A stretch of 64,000 nt of DNA from Porphyridium purpureum (taxonomy: Eukaryota > Rhodophyta > Bangiophyceae > Porphyridiales > Porphyridiaceae). Below the pieces are notes generated by a model. It searched no databases and was not told the DNA's origin. It was given only the letters and a program-made list of their open reading frames with translations. How positions within the stretch are numbered: the first letter of the stretch is position 1; each line of letters starts with the position of its first letter. Location: positions 1 through 64,000 of the forward strand of contig VRMN01000012.1 in the NCBI GenBank assembly GCA_008690995.1, read 5' to 3'. The position numbers and the translations under genes are program-made. This document shows, piece by piece, positions 20,208 to 29,700 of the stretch.

Positions 20208-20624
20208 CACGCCGTCAGACTTCCTTTCCGCACGCTCTTCTTCGTCCTCCGCTTCCGTCCTTCCCCGCGTCCACACGCGCCCGCACACAAAAAGGGTCAG
20301 AAAACGGTTTATCGGCTTATCAGATTCTTCGCCTTCCAAATTATCGGTTTAATTTTACAAATTCGTTGCCAAATTCCCATAAAAAGGAGAAGCCGATAAG
20401 AGCGCTTATCGGCGCAGGCGGATAAACCGGTGAGCCGAATGGCATTTATCCGTTGCGAGAAGGACTAGGCCGGAGAAGGAAGAGCGGCTGGCTTGGTGGA
20501 TGGAATTGTTGGTTTGGTGTTTGAGGAGCTCGGAACAGGCACGAGCATCAGCTGGCTGGGCTCGCTGCTTGGCTGCGCATTGTGTGTATGACGTGGTGTG
20601 AAAGGCTTGACGCAAAAATTGAGG
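20208..20624. promoter_or_regulatory. Bidirectional promoter region with GATAAG inverted repeat
   Basis: About 400 bp separate two divergent genes. A perfect inverted repeat, GCCGATAAG-agcg-CTTATCGGC, lies at 20392-20413. Further related copies are CGGTTTATCGGCTTATC (20305-20321), TTATCGGTTT (20341-20350) and GGATAAACCGG (20421-20431). Similar CCGATAAG words occur at 24569-24576 and 25470-25477 next to other genes. The regulatory role is inference. Confidence 0.55.
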
Positions 20625-22760
20625 ATGTGTGGTGTGATGGCGGCTCCTGGTACATGTGATGTGGACGGCCAAAGAGACGACTTCAAGGTGTATGGGGTCA
20701 GGAAAGTTGCAGAATGTGCCACACTGGCAGGAGCTTTGATACTTGGTGTCGTGGGTTGTGTTCTGGTGGTCGGTTTGGTCTGGTGGATGGTGGCCGCTGG
20801 GCGTCAGCGTCGACGTGCGTTGAAATTGGCACTGCAAGTGCCTTCTCTAAGACGGAAGCCTGTTGTAGGCGTGCGAGCGGCGAGTTCCCGGCGACGAACA
20901 GATGGTATCGATGATGCCTCCGGGACGCAGCCGATAGACGCATACGTGGACGGGATGCTGGACTTGGACGAGCAGCGCGCTTCTTTGGTGACCGGGTGCG
21001 AAATTGCATCTTTCAATGACTATTTGTATAGCTTGCATCTGAGCGGCGGCTCCCGGACAGCAGAGAGCATGGTACTTGCACTGGCGCAGTCTGTAGCGCC
21101 CACCATCGCACTGCCGCTCATGATGCTGCTTCCGCAGAAGTGGCGATCCATGCCGATCTTTGGCCGAGGAATCGAGTCGAAACTTTCGCTGCTTGGTGGC
21201 TACGAATCTGAAGCGGCTGGAGCCGGTGCTCCATCAAAGCTGTCCAAGCAGAGCGCTTGGTTCTCTCCGATCACAGCGGCATTTTTGACCGAGACTTTGA
21301 CGCAGGCAATGCGCAACTCGACTCCGCGTGCATCGTGGCGGCCTTTACTGAGCCTTGCACGAGGCGAACCGCCAGGCAAAAGCGCGCGCGCTGCTTTGAA
21401 AAGCACTAAATTGCCCAACCCTTTTGTGCTGCACAGCGATGTTGCACCGCTAGTTCAAGCCATGCTGGAAGAGGAGCCTGACGAGCCAAGCGGCCCAGAA
21501 GAGCACCGCGTGATGCGCACGCGCCCGCTAAACGCGAGTCTGCTTCCTGGTCTTGAGTTAGGCTACGGTGGGCTCCGAGCTGAGCACAGCCGTCGTCAAG
21601 AGTGCTTGAATCGAGTCCTCGCCATCCTGCTCAACCGCCTGGCCGTGAATGGTGTGCGCGGCGCTTCGCACGTCTCCCTTTTGCACGAGCACAAGATCGA
21701 CCTTGCTGCTCTAAAAGCAGACGCAGAGTTAGCACGCGAGTGGAACCAACTCATTGACTTTGACTCGCCGTTCGGTGTACAAGTTGGCGATTCGGCATCG
21801 GACATCGTATATACCCCACACGAACTGGTGCAGTATCTGCTTATGGGCCAGACACATGAGAGCAGCAGCATCACGCCGCACCGTATGCAGATCCAGAGCC
21901 AGCCCACATCGTTTGGAATCGGACTTTGCGTCAAAATGCCCGCTGGCCATGATGCCGCGACGTCCCAAGCGTCGCACTCGTACGTGCAGATTCCGCTGGC
22001 ATGTGCAATGAAGACTGGCGTGTGTCGGGTGGCCAGGAACACAGACGGAGATGGTGAGCAGGTCACAACCTTTCTAAATCATGCAGGAATCAGTTTACAT
22101 ATTCGGAGCGGCGTGCTGCCGGGCTATGTGCAGTACTATGAGGGCGTCGAGGGCTTCTGTGGCTGGCATCCAGAAAATAACCCTGTCAAGCCGTGGCAAA
22201 TTGGCGAGCGCATGGCTATCACGTTGCAGGTGGTATCAGAAGGGTCTGTGCCTGGGCGCCAGGATTTGCCTGCAGTCATGGACGTGCTCAAGTATTGTGC
22301 AGTCGCGAGCGTGGCGAGTTGCCTGAGCGCTGTTAAGCAGGGCCTCCCGATGGGCGGGTACGGAACCAACGGAGTGTGCATTGACTCTGTCGCCATCGTA
22401 CAAATTGCTCTGGGCACGCTGAAGAATGACGAACCTTCCAAAGGCGCACGAACAAATTTGTACCCAATTCTTCTCTCTGGTGCAGGCCGCCAGAACATGC
22501 ATGCATCTGCTCGCAGCCTGCTACTGGCCGCGCTAGACGATCACGCACGAACCCGAGGTTCCGAAAACGGATGCTTTTTCAAGCAGGATGCGCAAACAGT
22601 CATGGACGCGATCGAGGCCCTACCAAACGATATTGCGCCGAGCATTGGCGACGTGCCGGGAATCATGCGTCGCGTGCTAGACAACATTCCGCCGAATAGT
22701 CCGTTTGCCATGGTGGATGCCACCGCGGCAGATTGCCGCGCAGTGCTGGCAGCCCTATAA
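20625..22760 (+). CDS. Unknown protein with N-terminal membrane anchor
   Basis: A 711-residue protein from the ATG at 20625 (MCGVMAAPGTCD); upstream in frame there is only a GTG. About residues 27-60 form a strong hydrophobic helix (LILGVVGCVLVVGLVWWMV) followed by a basic stretch (RQRRR), which suggests a single anchor with the bulk of the protein on the cytosolic or stromal side. The rest is a well-folded-looking globular sequence with blocks such as SFNDYLYSLHLSGGS, HLRSGVLPGYVQYYEG-like text around residue 500, FCGWHPENNPVKPWQIGERM, and GLPMGGYGTNGVCIDSVAIV near the C-terminus. I do not recognise a family. Codon use and length argue for a real gene. It is divergent from Ycf20-like and convergent with the translocator. 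Confidence 0.82.
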   Translation: MCGVMAAPGTCDVDGQRDDFKVYGVRKVAECATLAGALILGVVGCVLVVGLVWWMVAAGRQRRRALKLALQVPSLRRKPVVGVRAASSRRRTDGIDDASGTQPIDAYVDGMLDLDEQRASLVTGCEIASFNDYLYSLHLSGGSRTAESMVLALAQSVAPTIALPLMMLLPQKWRSMPIFGRGIESKLSLLGGYESEAAGAGAPSKLSKQSAWFSPITAAFLTETLTQAMRNSTPRASWRPLLSLARGEPPGKSARAALKSTKLPNPFVLHSDVAPLVQAMLEEEPDEPSGPEEHRVMRTRPLNASLLPGLELGYGGLRAEHSRRQECLNRVLAILLNRLAVNGVRGASHVSLLHEHKIDLAALKADAELAREWNQLIDFDSPFGVQVGDSASDIVYTPHELVQYLLMGQTHESSSITPHRMQIQSQPTSFGIGLCVKMPAGHDAATSQASHSYVQIPLACAMKTGVCRVARNTDGDGEQVTTFLNHAGISLHIRSGVLPGYVQYYEGVEGFCGWHPENNPVKPWQIGERMAITLQVVSEGSVPGRQDLPAVMDVLKYCAVASVASCLSAVKQGLPMGGYGTNGVCIDSVAIVQIALGTLKNDEPSKGARTNLYPILLSGAGRQNMHASARSLLLAALDDHARTRGSENGCFFKQDAQTVMDAIEALPNDIAPSIGDVPGIMRRVLDNIPPNSPFAMVDATAADCRAVLAAL

Positions 22761-23036
22761 ATGCTGCGGGGCGCTTTCTTCTGGCCAAGTCGTTTCTCAT
22801 CTACGTGTTTTGTATTAGCATAAATCAAAGAAAGAGAGAGAGAGAAAAATAGAAAGAGCAGAGAAGAGGAGGAAGATGAATTGCAGGGGCAGAAGCAAGC
22901 CCAAAGGATCAAAGCATCACCGAAAAGGACCAACACTTCGCGCCTCTGCCTCGTTGGCCGGCGCAAACGACACCCCAAGGAAGAGGCCACCATGATACAT
23001 TAACCGGCCCGCGCGCCCGCGCCATGCACGATGACA
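22761..23036. other. Convergent 3' region with GA repeat
   Basis: 276 bp between two convergent genes, with a GA/purine run at 22828-22877. No ORF of note. Confidence 0.5.
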
Positions 23037-24197
23037 TTATTCCGTCTTCTTCTTGGGCTTCCAATTCTTGACCTGGGAGTAGAGTCCGACGCCAGCAATG
23101 GCAATCGCAGTCCCGAGTTTGTTTTGCATCGTCACCGGGTTATGGAACACTAGCACCGAAGAAACGATGACGGCGACGCGCTTCATGGTATTTCCCACGG
23201 CATGTGAGACCGCGGATGTGCGCTGCAGTACCACGTACGAGAACTGATTGTACAAGAAATGCAGGAAGCCACACATGCACAACAATCCAAGGAGCTGCGG
23301 GGCGCCGCCGCCCGCGGCTGCCGCGGCAGATGAGAATGCACTTTGCCACTTGAGGCCGTCCACGATCGCGGCGACGGGGAACAGCGTCGCAAACGACAAG
23401 ATTGAGATCCAACCAAACAAATTCAGGTCGTCGAGAGCGACGGACGACATGAATTTCTTGGACAGCACGTTGCGCGATTGGAAGCTCACGTTGGATGCCA
23501 TCGCGGTCCAGAAACCGACCCAGTTGAAACTGACTTCATTCACGCTGGCCAGCGTGACGCCTGCGATGATAGGCAACAGGCTCGTGTACACGGCCGGGTG
23601 GTACGACGTGCCGCGCACAAAGATCTTTCCGAGCACCACGGAAAAGAGTGGCTCGGATGCCTTGATGGTATGAGTAAAAGACACAGCCATTTGTCGCAGC
23701 GATAGGTTGGTGAACATGTTCCCGAGCAGGTGCGCAACGGCGAGCGGGTAGATTGCCTTGATCTCGTCCATGGTGGGCTTCTGGAATGCGTGCAGCCGCG
23801 ACACCCACATGAAGGACGCCACCGAAGCGCCCATCAAAAACTGGAACAAGGTCACTGTTGTGAAGAGCGGAAACATCTTGAGCAGCTTCTTGTTGTAAAT
23901 GTTAAACAAGATATTCGCGGCGTACCAGCACAAAATATACACGCCCAGCATCACTTTCTTCATGAGCTTTGGGGCCACCGTGGACGCATCTGCTGCATCG
24001 ACATTGTTCGCGCCCGCGGAATCACTGGGCTCTGCCGCCGCCATCCTCACCACATGTGTGCCGCGCGAGCCACTTGTCACGGTCGAGCGATGAGACCGCG
24101 CGGCCGCTACCACGGCCATCGAACGGCGCGCATCGCACCGTCCACGGGTCACGCCGCGCACCGACGGCAGCGCCGCAAGTCCACCGACAAATGCCAT
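23037..24197 (-). CDS. Plastid phosphoenolpyruvate/phosphate translocator (triose-P translocator family)
   Basis: A 386-residue protein from a clear ATG at 24197. Residues 1-80 are a basic, Ala/Ser/Arg-rich plastid transit peptide (RCDARRSMAVVAAARSHRS). From about residue 80 it is the drug/metabolite-transporter fold of plastid phosphate translocators: ILCWYAANILFNIYNKKLLK, then SFTHTIKASEPLFSV, SLLPIIAGVTLAS, and a C-terminal KRVAVIVSSVLVFHNPVT. The signature SFQSRNVLSKK is closest to the phosphoenolpyruvate/phosphate translocator class; triose-phosphate and glucose-6-phosphate translocators read differently there. It would exchange PEP for phosphate across the inner plastid envelope, feeding plastid pathways such as shikimate and fatty-acid synthesis. 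Substrate class is inference from the motif. The upstream region holds the GCCGATAC tandem array. Confidence 0.9.
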   Translation of the reverse strand: MAFVGGLAALPSVRGVTRGRCDARRSMAVVAAARSHRSTVTSGSRGTHVVRMAAAEPSDSAGANNVDAADASTVAPKLMKKVMLGVYILCWYAANILFNIYNKKLLKMFPLFTTVTLFQFLMGASVASFMWVSRLHAFQKPTMDEIKAIYPLAVAHLLGNMFTNLSLRQMAVSFTHTIKASEPLFSVVLGKIFVRGTSYHPAVYTSLLPIIAGVTLASVNEVSFNWVGFWTAMASNVSFQSRNVLSKKFMSSVALDDLNLFGWISILSFATLFPVAAIVDGLKWQSAFSSAAAAAGGGAPQLLGLLCMCGFLHFLYNQFSYVVLQRTSAVSHAVGNTMKRVAVIVSSVLVFHNPVTMQNKLGTAIAIAGVGLYSQVKNWKPKKKTE

Positions 24198-24471
24198 CCT
24201 CTAACCGCGCCTCCAAGCCGCACACACGCACCGCCACGCCTCGCTCAAGCCCATCCCCAACACTCACGCATCGAACGCGCCCTCCGCGCACCGGCACGCG
24301 CGCTCGGCCGGCCGGCGAGAGCTCGGAAAATGAAAAAATGGAAAATAGAATTAAACATAAATTAAATATTGTAATTAAACAATGCAGTTCTGAGTAAACG
24401 ACTGTGTTTGATCATCGCACGGTGTTAAAATTACATCAGGAATTTCCTAAACCGGAAACCGGAAACCGAAA
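24198..24471. other. Upstream region of the translocator gene
   Basis: The sense leader is G-rich immediately before the ATG, then an A/T-rich patch lies at 24330-24400. Direct repeats of AAACCGG (24449-24466) lead into the 8-bp tandem array. Confidence 0.5.
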
Positions 24472-24576
24472 GCCGATACGCCGATACGCCGATACGCCGA
24501 TACGCCGATACGCCGATACGCCGATACGCCGATACGCCGATACGCCGATACGCCGATACGCCGATACGCCGATAAG
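24472..24576 (+). repeat. 8-bp tandem array GCCGATAC x 12 plus GCCGATAAG
   Basis: Twelve perfect uninterrupted copies of GCCGATAC run from 24472 to 24567 and are closed by a variant copy, GCCGATAAG (24568-24576). The closing copy equals the word used in the 20392-20413 inverted repeat. The array lies between the 3' end of the gene at 24591 and the promoter of the translocator (24197, minus). Confidence 0.95.
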
Positions 24577-24590
24577 AGCTGAATCAAGAA

Positions 24591-25265
24591 TCAACAGGCG
24601 GCGAGGGAAAGGCGGTAGGTGAGACGCGTGGGTAGGTCGACGGAATTTGAGACGGCGCAGAACCCAGAGAGGCTTGGACTTATTGAAGAGACGCCGCCGT
24701 CTACAGCCAGGGTGGTGTTGATCTGTCCCTGGAAACGCACACCAAAGCCAGTGAGGCTGAGCGTGGAGCCGGACAGTGAGTGCGCGCGGGGAGTTTCCTC
24801 GAAGTGCACAAGCTGCGCAGGCCAGGTAAGCCCGAATCCAGAGTTGACGGCGGCGCCTGTGGCAGTCAGAACCTCGACCGACGCGCCAATCGCCGAGCCG
24901 TCCTCCACGGAGCGCGCGACACACGCGACCGTGCGCTGCGCGTTCTCGCGACCGGTCTGCGGCAGCACAAGCAAGGTCGTACAGTCTGCCTGCGAGTCCG
25001 TATACCACGAGAACTCCACGTTCTCACACCGCAGCCCGGCGCCGCCAAACGCCCACCCAATGGCGGCGCCCAGCGCGGTAAACACCGTGAGCCACACCAA
25101 CAGCGCCACCAACGCTGCAATCAGCGCCCGCCGCTTCCACCGGACCTTCCTGGCCTCGCGCGCAGTCTCTTCGAGCTGTCGAGCTATCACATTCGGAGGC
25201 GCCGAGGGATCACAGAATAACACATACGTATCATACTCCTCCATCGCTCTTCCATGTCCCACCAT
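24591..25265 (-). CDS. Unknown single-pass membrane protein
   Basis: A 224-residue protein from an ATG at 25265; a second ATG lies at residue 8. Residues 1-46 are hydrophilic and end in a basic patch (VRWKRR). Residues 47-75 are a strong transmembrane helix (ALIAALVALLVWLTVFTALG). The remaining 150 residues would face the lumen or outside, carry five cysteines and read as beta-rich (TLSLTGFGVRFQGQINTT). The shape resembles plant LEA/NDR1-like type II membrane proteins, which also have a basic cytosolic tail, a TM helix and a beta-sandwich, but the similarity is only in architecture. Function unknown. Confidence 0.72.
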   Translation of the reverse strand: MVGHGRAMEEYDTYVLFCDPSAPPNVIARQLEETAREARKVRWKRRALIAALVALLVWLTVFTALGAAIGWAFGGAGLRCENVEFSWYTDSQADCTTLLVLPQTGRENAQRTVACVARSVEDGSAIGASVEVLTATGAAVNSGFGLTWPAQLVHFEETPRAHSLSGSTLSLTGFGVRFQGQINTTLAVDGGVSSISPSLSGFCAVSNSVDLPTRLTYRLSLAAC

Positions 25266-26683
25266 CTTCCTCCTCCTTGCCCTTCACACCTCTCTCCCAA
25301 CCCGAAAAAAACAAAAAAATCCTCCCGCACTTACGGACGCACATCCAAGTACAGCGCACTGTACTCCATGAAACCCTAATTGAGCCGCTCTATTAAAAGT
25401 GCCTTGCTCTATATGAACGCGGCGCCATGATCGAATAAGGATAAAGAAAGGGAGTTGGGAAGCACGCTTCTTATCGGTTTAACGGTTAACCGTCCGACTG
25501 TGAATTGTGGCGATCAAGCTGTACGTGCTGTACCGCTGTCCCAGGGAGGTAACGTTGCGTGCTCGCGTGTAGGACAGCGGTGTGCGGATACGCACGATGC
25601 ATCTCCTGCTGCCTGCAGCCGCGCTGGATGGAGCTGGTGGCGAGGATGATGATGGATATGCGCTGCGGCAGCGCGACGCGGCCTCCGAGGCGAGCGGGCT
25701 CCACAGGTGCAGGAGGCGAAGCGTGAATGATCAGCGCCATGCGCCCAGAACCATGGGTGTGGTGCGCTAGGGAATGAGCGCAGTTGTGGAGATGGAGCCC
25801 GCACATGAGCGCACGTGCAGTGAGAGAGGGTTGGCTCTTCCAGCAATCAGCTTGGCCACTTGGAGAAAGGGTTGAAAATCAAGGCTGAGGACAAGATTTT
25901 GTCTGACTGGCACAAGCGCAAGAATGAGCGATGCGACCAAGCTGAGGTGCAGACTAGATCAATCGGGGGAGCCTGATTCTCCTAACATGCTCGCAGCAGA
26001 CCGCCCCAAGCGCCGCGTGGAGGAACGCAATACCGACACGGGGCAACTAAACGCATTTCATCGCGGTGCGCGCGGCCACCAATGTAGATCTGAACCCTGG
26101 TCAGGGCGGCGAGCGCGGTGGTAGGAGCGCCAGATACATCCCGGCGTGGTAGCGCATCAGAGAGGTGGGTGGTGCGGGGTGTAGCCAGCGCAATGAGCGA
26201 AGGGGACGACTCCGCTGCAGTCTGTGCAAGCCACTTGCCACCCAGGACGACCGGAGCTGATTTGCCACAGCTCTTCTCGCCTTCTGGCCGCTGCTGGCGC
26301 GTCTTTCTCAGTCGTGACCGTGGAACGAGCAAGAGCAGGGGCATTGAGAGCATTGCGTGTAGTCTAGTCCGCCAAGATACAGTGTCCGTCTACAGACTCG
26401 ACCGGGAAGGCTATGATCATCATTTCGTGGAGATCCAATGGGCCACAAACACCCGTGGCAGGCGCCGTGCTTTTTATTGGTACTGGAATGAAAAAGCGGG
26501 AAAGACAAGATTAACTCTCCCAGCTTTCCACCTTTCCATTACAACCATTTTACTCGCGCTCAGCTCTCAACCATGCCAGCTCCACGATTCTCTGGCTACA
26601 GGGGCAGGACGCGTTCGACAATCCCTCCCTCTCTCGGACAATGTCACATAAAACTAAGCTCCGCACGATGATTCTTCCCTTGA
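25266..26683. other. Intergenic region with CTTATCGGTTTAACGG motif
   Basis: No recognised gene. Just upstream of the membrane-protein gene the sense strand is purine-rich. At 25470-25494 there is CTTATCGGTTTAACGGTTAA, closely similar in wording to the LTR segment ACGGTTAAACGG...CGGCTTA of elements A and B. An ORF at 26118-26651 has no convincing content. Confidence 0.5.
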
Positions 26684-27025
26684 TCAGATGCACTCACAGG
26701 CCGGCACACAGGAACATTCACCACCCATCTTGCACCCGCACGAGCCACGCACGACGGGCGGGCCCCCGTCGCACTTTGCGTGCGACTGCAGCCACTGCTC
26801 TTTCAACTCACGAGACACGTCCGTGCCACACTCGCACGCGGGCCCGCAGCGACAGTCACTCTGGCCGTAAGGCGAGCACGCCACGGCGCCGCGCATGTCC
26901 TCTGCAGCCACGCTTCCCTTCTCGCCCAGGCACGCGCACGCGCCGTCACCGTCACCGTCGCGGCAGCTGCACACGCAGCCGGATCCACAGCCGCTGTCAT
27001 GAGGCACTTCGACTACTTGCCACAT
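26684..27025 (-). CDS. Small cysteine-rich, metallothionein-like protein
   Basis: A 113-residue protein from an ATG at 27025 to a TGA. It contains 18 cysteines with eight Cys-X-Cys pairs in clusters: GCGSGCVCSC, ACACL, DCRCGPACECG, SCGCKMGGECSC and a terminal PACECI. The C-terminal cluster repeats the CxCxPACEC pattern of the middle one. Clustered CXC with few aromatic residues is the hallmark of metallothioneins, which bind Cu, Zn or Cd in thiolate clusters in the cytosol. No exact subfamily is recognised, and a longer cysteine-free spacer (about residues 70-88) separates two potential metal domains. An overlapping plus-strand frame is low-complexity and is judged a shadow. Confidence 0.6.
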   Translation of the reverse strand: MWQVVEVPHDSGCGSGCVCSCRDGDGDGACACLGEKGSVAAEDMRGAVACSPYGQSDCRCGPACECGTDVSRELKEQWLQSHAKCDGGPPVVRGSCGCKMGGECSCVPACECI

Positions 27026-28380
27026 CCAACAAAGCTACCCTCCATGCTTCCCGATCCTCCCCAATCTTCCCGATCCTCCCCAATCTTCCTCCTCTTCTTC
27101 TCCATTCAACTATCGCCTCGCCGTCAGGAAACGCATTCGTCCCGCTTTCAGTACCCGCACTGCCGCTCAGGGGGGTTAGGATGGTGCGATCGGCACGTCT
27201 CAGGGACTGTCAACTTTTAAAGCACACGACTTGGTTCTCGGCACATTTCTCGACGATTTCCGATAAAAGCCGTAATGCATGCGATACATCGCGAAGGCCT
27301 TCTTCCTCGCGCGCCGCGGCGGCTCATGGTGTAGCTCGGTCACTTGCAAGTCTCAGTAAGACCTTGCTTCCTTCGGGAAAGGCGCCGCTCTTCTCTGTAC
27401 ACGCGTCTTGTGAGAACACGTGCCGCGCCATGGACTCCTTCGAGCAGTCCCGCGCGCGTTTTGGGATCAGAGTTCATGAGCCGATAGTACTGTTATTGGC
27501 TTCAGCCACGCCCCATGCGCATTTCGTTCGGGGTATTGTTGTGTAGGATGAGGAATCGGGCTTTCAGAAATCACATTCGATATCAACTCACCTGCCGCCC
27601 GCAACCGCTTAATCGCCAGGATGAAACAGGCTTGTTTGTCGGATGACATTGGCGATCGACACGCATAGTGGCCCCTTGACCCCGTCCACCCCGATGCCCT
27701 CCAACTGACGCCGTCAAAGGACCTCGACAAGACGCACGTTTGGTAAAGTCATCCACGTTCATTGGACCTTCAAATTTAGGTGTGCAGTGGTACCAACAAC
27801 ATCCGAAGAGAAAGGCATTCGACAACCGGTATCGCGATGGCCGCGGCTCGGCGAAGCACGAACGCATGCTGACCAGTCGCGCCTGGAGCAATGGACAGAC
27901 GGGTGCGAACAAGGGCCGTTGGGCTTCTGAGAAACGCGACGCATAGAGGACGAGTCCCAAAGAGCAGCATAGCCTGCCTGGCTCGAGAGCGTGTGTGGGA
28001 ACACACATGGCTTGTGTCGCGTCTCGCGGTGAACACGTTTTCAAGCCCGGAGCAATGAAGATCAGAACTGCCTGGAGATATGTCCCTGCGAGGCGCTTCA
28101 AGACAATAAAAAATGCAACTGCACTCAGGACATCTCGAACCCGCACGTCAAGATTATTCCTGTTGGAAAGAGTACGGACCCGGCCGAACCACAGCGCACA
28201 AGTGTACGTAAAGTATTCCATCCCTGAGGTGATTTTATGCATGCTGTCCAACACCCCGTGGTCTGTATTTTGTCCTTGATACCATGCAAATATCGGGCAC
28301 CGCCGAGGCCGCGCACACAATGTCTTGTTCTTCAGCATGACAAAGTCTCGGGATAAACCTGCGATTCCATGCCTGTGCCT
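27026..28380. other. Gene-poor region with a dispersed repeat
   Basis: No gene is supported. Frames here lack conserved content. The stretch 27645-27800 is related to 56015-56185 (separate entry). Confidence 0.5.
27645..27800 (+). repeat. Degenerate dispersed repeat, copy 1
   Basis: It shares the exact block CCCGATGCCCTCCAACTGAC with 56070-56091 and, about 70 bp downstream, TAGGTGTG followed by a TGGTAC(C/G)AACAACA block. Weaker similarity lies between and before these. Probably a relic of an unidentified mobile element. Confidence 0.6.
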
Positions 28381-29700
28381 TTATCTTCGAATGAGGCTCC
28401 AGATGAAACGGAACGGTAATGACACCACTCGTACAATTACGGCAATGATCACCGTAATGACCAGCGCAAAGACCTGGCCGACGACGACCAAGATCAAACG
28501 AGGCAGGGATGTCATCCGAACCTGAAAATTGTCCAGGCCCTCCCTGGGATCGGCATCCACGATGTACTCGTCTTTGGTTTCGGAGCGCACCACGCGCTGG
28601 TTACGCATATACAGAATCTCCCGACGCACAAGCCGCCGGCCGTCCGGCTGCATAAAGACGCGTATGCGCTCCTTATTTCCAGTGCTTTGATCTTCTGATG
28701 TGAAGACGAAATCACCCAGAAAGAACTCTTCAAAGTGTCGCTGCTGGTTCTTCATCACACCGCTCCATGTCCCTGCATTGTCCTCTTCGTCCGATTCCGC
28801 GCCTTCGCTACCTTGCGCGCCCATTTTTTTCCGCTTTGCGCGCTCTGCGCGCTCCTTCTTCACCCGGCGGTCGATTTCGTCAACCACCATATCTAGGTCA
28901 ATGGCCGGCCCAAAGTATTCGATGCACAGGTTGTTCAAGAGTCTGCGACCTTCGTCCGTTTTCATCATGTGTCGCAGGCTCTCTCCCAGCTCGCCGGCGT
29001 CGTCCCCCATGGCGTCAGACCAGAACGAGGATTTCTTTGCCCTATTATGCGCGTTCGAGTCCTCGCCAATGTACATGCGCAGCCGGTCGTACGCCTTTTT
29101 TGTGTCTGGATCTGACAGCACCGTGTATGCGCGCGTGATCCGCTTGAATTTCTCCTCTATTTCGGTGTGCTCCTTGCTCGCCTGGCCCTGCGGCCGGCGG
29201 TCTGGATGGTACTTGAGCGCGAGCATGCGATACTGTTTCTTGATCTCGGCATCTGATGCGCCAAACGGCAAATCCAGCTCGGTGTAGAAGTCTGTCTGCA
29301 CGTCATCCACGCTGAGCTTTTCTGAAGCCGCGAACGAAAAGGCTCGCCGCTGCGGCCATTCTGCCAAGCGCCATCCGACCTGCGTCCAAGCCCTCGTCGC
29401 CCGGTGTGCTGTACTGGTCTCGGTGGCACGCAGCGGATGCGTCCACAGCCGCGTTGAGCCACACGCCCAATTTCGGCTCCAAATCTGTCCAAACACCGCC
29501 GCGCATTTATTCCCATTCGTGCACGTCCGCGTCTGCACTTTCCTTGCCTCCCACTCTGTTCCGAGTCGCGCGTTCAGGCCAGCGCGGCTGCGGAACGCCG
29601 CGCCGCCATTGTCGCCGACAATGCGAGAGTATCTCCGTGAGCGCAGCCGCCAAAGCCACCGCATGAGCGGCCTTATCTCAGACCCGCACGGCGGCTGCAT
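28381..29700 (-). CDS. J-domain (DnaJ/Hsp40 type III) protein with C-terminal membrane segment
   Basis: A 439-residue protein using the ATG at 29700 (MQPPCGSEIRPLMRW); the frame runs further only to a GTG. A second ATG at 29664 (MRWLWRLRSRRYSR) would begin with a typical mitochondrial-style basic leader. The J domain (about 135-205) is complete: FYTELDLPFGASDAEIKKQY, the HPD motif in ALKYHPDRR, and FKRITRAYTVLSDPDTKKAY. A middle region of charged helices (RVKKERAERAKRKK) follows. The last 40 residues are hydrophobic (LPRLILVVVGQVFALVITVI), ending in basic residues, which suggests a tail anchor. There is no Gly/Phe or zinc-finger domain. It should recruit and stimulate an Hsp70, probably at an organelle membrane. 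Confidence 0.85.
   Translation of the reverse strand: MQPPCGSEIRPLMRWLWRLRSRRYSRIVGDNGGAAFRSRAGLNARLGTEWEARKVQTRTCTNGNKCAAVFGQIWSRNWACGSTRLWTHPLRATETSTAHRATRAWTQVGWRLAEWPQRRAFSFAASEKLSVDDVQTDFYTELDLPFGASDAEIKKQYRMLALKYHPDRRPQGQASKEHTEIEEKFKRITRAYTVLSDPDTKKAYDRLRMYIGEDSNAHNRAKKSSFWSDAMGDDAGELGESLRHMMKTDEGRRLLNNLCIEYFGPAIDLDMVVDEIDRRVKKERAERAKRKKMGAQGSEGAESDEEDNAGTWSGVMKNQQRHFEEFFLGDFVFTSEDQSTGNKERIRVFMQPDGRRLVRREILYMRNQRVVRSETKDEYIVDADPREGLDNFQVRMTSLPRLILVVVGQVFALVITVIIAVIVRVVSLPFRFIWSLIRR

Noticed and set aside
19464-20399. Plus-strand 311-codon frame
   Set aside because: Antisense to the Ycf20-like gene, which has a clear domain match; no domain in this frame.
24472-24576. CRISPR-like array
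   Set aside because: Units are 8 bp with no spacers, in a eukaryotic genome; a simple tandem repeat.
26641-27546. Plus-strand 301-codon frame
   Set aside because: Antisense to the cysteine-rich protein; Arg/His/Thr-rich low-complexity text with no domain.
27583-28338. Minus-strand 251-codon frame
   Set aside because: Crosses the dispersed repeat and shows no recognisable motif.
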